Shown: piece after piece, positions 57,713 through 64,000 of the stretch
How positions within the stretch are numbered: the stretch's first letter is position 1
Layout of the letters: every line of letters starts with the position of its first letter
From: Stereum hirsutum FP-91666 SS1
Taxonomy: Eukaryota; Basidiomycota; Agaricomycetes; Russulales; Stereaceae
Direction of reading: 5' to 3'
Assembly (NCBI RefSeq): GCF_000264905.1
Contig: NW_006763143.1
Location: 543,224 to 607,223, forward strand
Length of the DNA stretch: 64,000 nt
Position numbers and translations under genes: made by a program
Notes under the pieces: generated by a model
What the model saw: the letters and a program-made list of their open reading frames with translations, nothing else
Databases searched by the model: none
Told to the model about the DNA's origin: nothing

Positions 57713-60700
57713 TCAATACTGGATGCCACTCGACATTCTCGACGCATGCTGGTGTTGTTGTTCGAGCGAAGGCATCTGTTCTATCCATGAATATCCTATA
57801 TCATTCATAAAAAGATGTAACCAACGTCAGTTTCGATCACAAGAAAAGAGAGTGGAGGACGGGAGCGGAAGAAAAGAGGGGGTAAAGGCAGTCGGAACTG
57901 AAATGCAAAGGATGGGAAGGTAGAACTGACCTGGCATTGTCGTAGCATCTAGTTCCGTCAACGACGACTGCATCGACTGCAGGAGCTCGGGATCAAAGGG
58001 CAGAGGCTGGCGGAAGAACTCCATCTGCATCCCCAAACCGCTGGAGTCGTATGCAGATCCATGGCCACCAGTGTGATCCTGTCCCATAGCAAGCGAGTTC
58101 ATGTTCTGGTACTGATTCATGTCCATCGTGTACGGGTCGAAAGTCGTTGTGCCCATGACCACGTTGCCGTATGGATTTGCCGAGGATTGCGCTTGGCTGT
58201 GCGACTGTGGCAAGGATTGCGGCACGGACTGATGCTGTGGCGGCATAGAACAAAAGTTCTGCGTGTTTGAGTGCGGCGAAGGTTGATTTGACAGCGGTGC
58301 CGGCGCCAACTGCGAGCGGTCGTGCTCAGACGTTCTCGGGCTCGTCTTGAGTTTACGCGTCGACTTTCGATGGCTGATATGTTTCGGTGAGGTGCTGCTA
58401 GCGCGCTGTTCTTTGACGTTGGCGAGAAGTCCTCCGATGAAGCGAGAGTAGAGCTTGGGCCCGTGACGTTCGTCGATAGCGACTTCGGGAGAGCCGAGGA
58501 AGTCCGCGGTGCGTTGGACTTGACTGATTATGCTTTCGCGGAGGCTGGGACCGATGTGGCGAGCATACTTGGGTTGTAGGAGCTGAAGGAGTGGTGAGGG
58601 TTAGTAGTTGCTTTGCATGAATGGAAGAGGTGATTAACGCAGTACCTTAATCTGATGAACAGAGAATATATCGATCAGTATGATAATATGGCGTTTTGCG
58701 CAAGTAGAACTCACCAAAAATGTGGCAGCGAATGTGACGAAGACGATTTGAGCCATAGGGCCATGGCGGATGTATATTCCTGGACAACGCTTAGCATCTT
58801 AGAGACCCGATCCACTTCCGAGTCTGAGGTACTCACTCTGTGAAGGTATGCCAACGTCGTCTACCATGGCGCCTATCACGTCGGATGCTGCTCGAATGCA
58901 CTACAGAAAGACGATATAAATACCGTAGCCATGCATACAGTGTAGGGTATACTTACCCGGGTCAGAAAAGGGTTATCCTCAGCGTCACTCTTCCCAAACG
59001 CATGTTGGAATCCATATGAAAGGGCCACCAGCCGAGCGTAACTGTAGGCGAGCTTAAGGAGTCCAATACGGAAGCGATTCTGGACATTGTTCAGATCACT
59101 CCGTTCGAATATGGAGAACCATTGGTGACGAAGGTTTTCGAGCCTGTCGTCGGTCTCTGTAGCTAACTGCTCAAGGTCGATGTCCTGCGTACAAAGTAAA
59201 GGTTCAGCGTTCCGTGTGTTGAAGTGCCATTATGCGAACATAAATTCATACTTTGTTGAGACCTGCAGGGTGACGAGGATCACTGAACACTTGGGCCAAG
59301 AAATCGGTCATCATTCTCAACTCGGCATTGTATGCAGCTGTACAGACGAAGCCATCGTCAGGTGAGCACGACGAAAAAGTGCAATTGAGTACACGGCCGC
59401 TCACAGATATGGATATCTATTCAACACCAGAAGCGATCAGCTCTCACTTCTGACAAACAGTGAATCATAAGGTCGCGCAGGATCGACTCACCAAAATACT
59501 CCATATTGTACTCCGAGCTATTCCACCACGTCCCCGACTGTACCGCCACATAATCCGTATTCCTAATGACCGCCGCCTTCCCATACTGACTCCCCATCGA
59601 CCGATCCAAATTGACGCAATTCAACCACGCCCTCGTCCGGTTCAGCATTTCCCTGGCATGCGCCTCGTTCCTCGGTTTTGCTGTGTTAGGATGATGGAGA
59701 TTCATATCGAGCGCCATGCGGATCGCCTGACCGAGGTAAATCCAACACCGGTCTTCGTCCCAGCGTCGGCCGGGAACGGGATAAAGAGAAAGGAGAATGT
59801 AAGCTTGGACTACCTCGACGCGTTTTTGGCCGCCGATGAAGTTTGCGCCCGCTTCTTGGTTGGCGTATTCGATGGCGGTGGGGTAGAGATCAGGGCGTTC
59901 GTCATAATATCTTGAGGCAATAGCACAGACTGTTGGGCGATAAAGTTTAGGACAAGAACGATGATGATGGTATGAATTATTACTCACTGACGGTAAATAA
60001 GAATGGGCTTCTCCAGTAGACCTGGTAATATCAGTCAGTACGTGAGTGTAGAACGTTTGTGGGTCTATACTAACTTGCTGAGCAGTGTAGAGAACGGGAT
60101 CCAAAAGTGATAAAGAAATGTTCATCCAATCAAAATATCTGCAGAAGAGTCAAGACGCAAACATAGCTCAGATGACTAAACGACGAACATATTGAACAAC
60201 TTCTCCGCCTCAGCGATGGTAATGATACCTTTCTTGAGGAGAGCTGGAGGCTCATGACCATGCAAACTGAGGCCCATGAGGTCGGGACCAGGCACTACGA
60301 TGATTATCTGGTAAGGGATCATAAAATTGAGCTAGATATAAGGTGTGAAGCTTACTTGGTCGGAAGAAATCTTCGTTAGCGACGCCAACGTCGCCGTGGT
60401 CCGAGCTAATAACGCTGCTAGCCCGTCTACCTTTAGTATTCTTGATACTCAACCTATAACAGCGGTCAGTCAACATCCTACGGCTCAGCCAAAGAAGAAT
60501 AATCACTTGGCCATTAGTCCGAAGGGGCTCGCCTCTGTCGGTATACTCGACATCGGTCTATTCGTGTTGTCGTCGTCGTCCCTGACATTCACCGCGATGT
60601 CATATTGTCCGTCATCCTCACTCGACGAATCCTCCGGGTCAGAATGAACGAAAACATCCCTTCGCATGCTTCCCCCGCCCATCCCGATGAACCCACCGAA

Positions 60701-61952
60701 AGCCTCCAACTTCTTCCGTGCTTCAGCAATCCATTCTGAATTCTGACGAGTGACTTCAGGACCTTGTGTAGATAATTGGTACGCAGCAGACGCGCTAGGG
60801 GAGGTCATGCTCCTTGCTGAGGTAGATGCATTGGTAGAGTCGACGGGAGAAGTTGCCTGAGTCCGGCTGTCAGGTGAAGGTACGCTCTGAGAGGTGGTCG
60901 GTGGTTTACGGCCACCCTTTTGGACCTGTTCAAGTTGACCCATGAGCTGAGCGATCTGAGAGGCCTGCTTCTGAATTTGACTGAGCAAGTCTGCTCTTTT
61001 ACTAGCAGATGGGAAAATAAGACGTCAGGCCAAATACGCAAATACGCGAAAAACAATTACTGCATCACTCACGGAGGCGGGCGCCTAATCTTCTTTCCTG
61101 GGATGGAGCACTCGTGTGGGCCTTTCAAACACCGTTCACAAGTTTCCTGATCATCTCTGAACTCACAACGGACCTATTGACCAAATTTAGCTACAAACTG
61201 CGGAGTTCGTCTATAAAAGGCGTTCCTACCTTTAGACCTTTGCACCGTGCACATGCACGCTTCAATTGCGGCGCCTCTTCAGCCTGGGCGTTCGCCTCCT
61301 CATCCGATTCTGGAGAAGCTCTCGGGCGCTTGCTGTGGTGCGATGCGGCGTTATCAGTGACGTTGCCCCTTCTTCCAGGAGAACGACTGGGGCGTCTTGT
61401 CTTCTGGGCGCCTGCCCTGTCCCTGTCTTCCTCAGGAGCAGACGTCCCGAAACTGAAATTACGGTTCGAGGAGGAGGGGGGTGAAGTGCGGGGGAGCGAG
61501 TCGGGAGAGGAGACGAATGATTGAGAGACCTCAAAAGATGATGATGTGGGAGGAGAGACATGAAGGGTTCCGGCGCGGGCGTTTACAGTGCCGGCATGTG
61601 AAGGATGTTGTACCTGTTGTGAAGCATCGTGATGTGAAGGCTGGGGGAAATATCCCGATTGGGACGGAGGTTGGACAGTAAATACTTGCGAGACGTGCGG
61701 GTCGCCGCCTTGAGGGGGATACAAAGGATAATGCTCGTTTGAGAGCAATTGCTGGCTAGGCATAAATGGTTGCGAAGACAAAGAGGGAGGGTAACTGGTA
61801 GCTCCGTGTGGCGTTCCAGCGGAAAGATCGGAATTGTTGAACTGGTGAGAGGGAAGGTCACTACTCTGGCTGGAGTAGTCGTATTCCCCATGGCTTTGCT
61901 GTGAGTGGTCCCAGGAGGGGTTGAAGGTCCAAGTTTCGGGATGGTGTGTCAT
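57713..61952 (-). CDS. Zn2Cys6 transcription factor with fungal-specific regulatory domain
   Basis: Fifteen exons: 61952-61230, 61173-61073, 61001-60507, 60453-60356, 60294-60189, 60138-60075, 60021-59988, 59929-59492, 59337-59252, 59184-58957, 58900-58837, 58779-58715, 58651-58646, 58582-57931, 57795-57713; 1,080 residues. A Ser/Pro/Gln-rich N-terminal region leads to the binuclear cluster CARCKGLKVRCEF, then CERCLKGPHEC (Cys 234, 237, 244, 253, 256, 263), a basic linker and a coiled coil (LLSQIQKQASQIAQLMGQLE). The middle homology region has VICAIASRYYDERPDL, then YILLSLYPVPGRRWDEDRCW and YLGQAIRMALDMNLH. The Gln/Ser/Met-rich C-terminus looks like an activation domain. The cluster type resembles fruiting-associated PriB-like regulators, but this is a weak guess. 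One exon is only 6 nt. Confidence 0.88.
58646..58651 (-). other. 6-nt microexon of the Zn2Cys6 factor (Ile-Lys)
   Basis: On the minus strand ATTAAG follows an intron ending TTCATCAG (58714-58652) and precedes one starting GTACTG and ending CCTTCAG (58645-58583). With it the protein reads FAATFL-IK-LLQPKYA, matching the AFLLKLL-type motif I associate with this family. Skipping it stays in frame but shortens the helix by two residues. Confidence 0.65.
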
Positions 61953-62988
61953 ACTTCTGGAGGCGACAAGAAACGATGTCAGAGGGTGGCGACTGAGCAA
62001 GTATCATGGTGCTAATAATGTGGCGTACCGAACGCAGTAGTACTCCGAGCGCGGTGTCTTTGGCAAGAAGTCTTATTTGGAAGGTGCTAGAGTGTCGGAA
62101 GTTGAGATCCAGACGCGACACGCGAATAGGCCGACCGAGTTGAGGATCTGAGAGGACGATGCTCCAGAGCGGACAAGTACTTAATCACAGAGATTTTTTC
62201 GTCCAAGATCAGAGACGTCGACGAGAGGCTGTTCGAAGAGAAGAGTGCCGTCGAGCAAGGATACTTATAGCAGATGGAAAGAGACAAGCTCAGGGATTGT
62301 CATTCGGCGGAGCACTGCATGGCTATGACTGCCGTTTGGGTGCCGTGGTAGACCTCGGCGAAAACACGGACGCAAAAGGAAAGAGGTGTCAGAAGGCCAG
62401 GCATCGCCCGTCCTATTTTGGACGGCTGCTACAAGACAATCCTCGTTTGTTCGCGTTTTTATTCCACGCACCGTACCTATCTGGCCAAGGTCAGGTTCTT
62501 CAGCGAGCGAGTGGGTGAGTTGAACAGCCCCTATTTTCTAGAAGACCGCTTTGACTCGAAAGATAACTCGCACAGCCCGCAGAAAATGTCTCCAAAGGCT
62601 ATACGTATCGATGGGCGTCTACTTCAAGGTGGCCTGCCCTCCGGTGTTTGCCGCAGAAGATTCGAGATTCGAACAGAGAATCAAAGATCCCTTTGCATCT
62701 GTCACTTTCTTGCTTGTGCTCTTCCCATGATAAAATTTCTCGAAAGCTCTCGCCTTCCTTCCTTCCCGGCGCCGGACCTGGCCTTGAGAACGCATGAAAT
62801 GGTGGATCTGGACGGAGCTTGACGACAGCTTGACGCAATATTCATCCGGACCATGAACAGAAAAACTTCCAGTCTAGTCTCCGCAAAAGTACATATACCC
62901 CGCACCGTCTTTCTGTTCATCCCTCAACGCAACGTCCAACTGTTCTCTTTTCTTCTCCATCTCACGACTGTTAACGACCGTTCACGAC
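61953..62988. other. Divergent region between the transcription factor and the transporter
   Basis: About 1 kb without a supported gene. It may hold 5' UTR introns of the transcription factor (in-frame Met codons exist up to 62000) and both promoters. A frame at 62418-62822 shows no domain. Confidence 0.4.
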
Positions 62989-64000
62989 ATGACTTCTCTA
63001 CCGGCTGTCTTCGCTGTCGGTTCCGCTGCCAGCCAAAATAGCTTTATAGCCTCATGTGAGTAGTACCTCTAGCGCTACAGGTCAGGTCCTCCTTCGTCCA
63101 TCCCCTCATCATCATCACTTTGCAGATCAGCGTGCGCAGACTAGTTTATCTAGCTCCGGTATCCCTTCAGACATCTCCGGTGCTCGGTACGCCGACGAAG
63201 ACGAGGAGGCTTTGATCGGAACAAACGACGAGTATGATGAAGATGATCTACCCACGCCGCGTCCCAATATTTCTCGGAGAGATAGCTTTTCCAGTGATTC
63301 CCAATGGGACACAGAGACGGAAGCTCGCTATATTCCTGGTCCTCCATTCAAGTCGAAGCAGCCTAAGCCCGTTGGTCGAGTAGGCGTGAGGGCTCCGGAA
63401 GCAAACGAACGAACGCCTCTTCTCAGAAAGGCTGCTTCGCTGCACATCGACACCAGACCTATTCGCAGTCCCGCTGACGAGGACAAGCCTGCGGATGAGA
63501 CTAGATTGGATGCTGCGCCCAGTCTTGCTCACCGGACTTCCACGCTTTCAGTGCATGCGCCGCAACCCCCGGTCCATCATGGCAAGAGCACATTCGGACA
63601 GACGGTATGTTCATCCCTTTCTGTACAATGAAATCCCGCATTTGGACTCAATTGGCGTTGTTGTAGCTCTTCAATTCAATCGCTATCCTATTGGGCATCG
63701 GCATGCTCTCAGAGCCGCTCGCGTTCGCGTATGCCGGGTGGGTTTGTGGTACCTTGCTCATCATCTCATATGGGTTTATTACTTGCTATACGTGAGTGTT
63801 TCGTCCCACCGGAGGATTCTTGAATGGCCGTGCTCAGAAACCATCACTTCGCAGTGCCAAGATACTTGCGCGCATCGTGCTCTCTGACCCACGGATCAGG
63901 TCGTATTCCGATGTCGGCCGGAAGGCGTTTGGGCCCAAATCCATGCCCTTCATCAGTGCCATGTTCTGTCTCGAGCTGTTCAGCGTCAGGTAAATTGTTC
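62989..64000 (+). CDS. Vacuolar amino-acid transporter (AVT1-like), 5' part only
   Basis: Four exons are visible (62989-63055, 63126-63604, 63667-63791, 63855-63989), with a GT donor at 63990, so the gene continues beyond the window. About 180 polar, acidic, Ser-rich N-terminal residues (LIGTNDEYDEDDLPTPRP, RTPLLRK) precede the first membrane spans: TLFNSIAILLGIGMLSEPLA, then FAYAGWVCGTLLIISYGF. TAKILARIVLSDPRIRSYSD follows, then VGRKAFG. This is the N-terminal half of an amino acid/auxin permease-fold transporter. The AVT1 group moves neutral amino acids across the vacuolar membrane. The long cytosolic N-terminus is typical of fungal members. The frame continues in every exon, and the first intron (70 nt) is needed to avoid a TAG. 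Confidence 0.85.

Overview
The window is a 64 kb piece of a nuclear scaffold from a filamentous basidiomycete, most likely an Agaricomycete. Evidence: genes on both strands split by many 50-80 nt GT-AG introns; a sterol C-22 desaturase (ergosterol pathway); a fungal ADAM protease; a Zn2Cys6 regulator; and fungal families such as F-box/LRR proteins and a patatin/NB-ARC/TPR receptor. One run of 338 N marks a draft-assembly gap. There is no prokaryotic or viral signal. All exon boundaries were placed by eye from reading frame, splice signals and remembered family motifs, and each full model was checked for exon lengths that add up to a multiple of three.

Layout, left to right. 1-5.2 kb: no intact gene, possibly decayed exons. 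5.2-8.4 kb: a divergent pair, a Brl1/Brr6-type nuclear-envelope protein (-) and mitochondrial ClpP (+), sharing a 297 bp promoter with a CACGTG box. 9.6-13.5 kb (-): a 13-exon membrane ADAM metalloprotease. 14.6-18.1 kb (+): a single-pass membrane protein and a decayed copy of its first exon. 20.0-21.5 kb (-): a secreted Ala/Ser-rich protein. 21.9-25.9 kb: a SAP30-like protein (-) divergent from chorismate synthase (+), the latter with unusually long introns. 26.9-28.6 kb (-): a disordered protein with a CCCC motif near its C-terminus.

29.7-37.9 kb is a plastic F-box region. One F-box gene ends in a 511 bp, almost perfect inverted repeat. It is followed by two head-to-head F-box/LRR paralogues, one of them interrupted by a single stop codon. 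39.2-41.1 kb (-): ERG5/CYP61. 43.1-43.8 kb (-): a flavin reductase-like protein. 44.3-48.6 kb (+): a 1,300-residue NLR-type protein (patatin-like phospholipase, NB-ARC, 11 nearly identical 42-residue TPRs), the most striking gene here and a good candidate for fungal self/non-self recognition or immunity. 48.6-52.5 kb: a repeat-rich stretch with the N gap, a 297 bp duplication, a 115 bp TIR element and a poly-A retroposon with a 14 bp target duplication. 52.8-56.4 kb (+): an ITC1/ACF-type ISWI chromatin-remodelling subunit. 57.7-62.0 kb (-): a 15-exon Zn2Cys6 transcription factor. 63.0-64 kb (+): the start of a vacuolar amino-acid transporter, cut by the window end.

Conserved housekeeping genes are separated by lineage-specific, duplication-prone blocks (F-box array, NLR, repeat island). 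An unexpected shared property of three unrelated genes (clpP, ADAM, Zn2Cys6 factor) is an internal exon of only 6 nt, each restoring a conserved motif.
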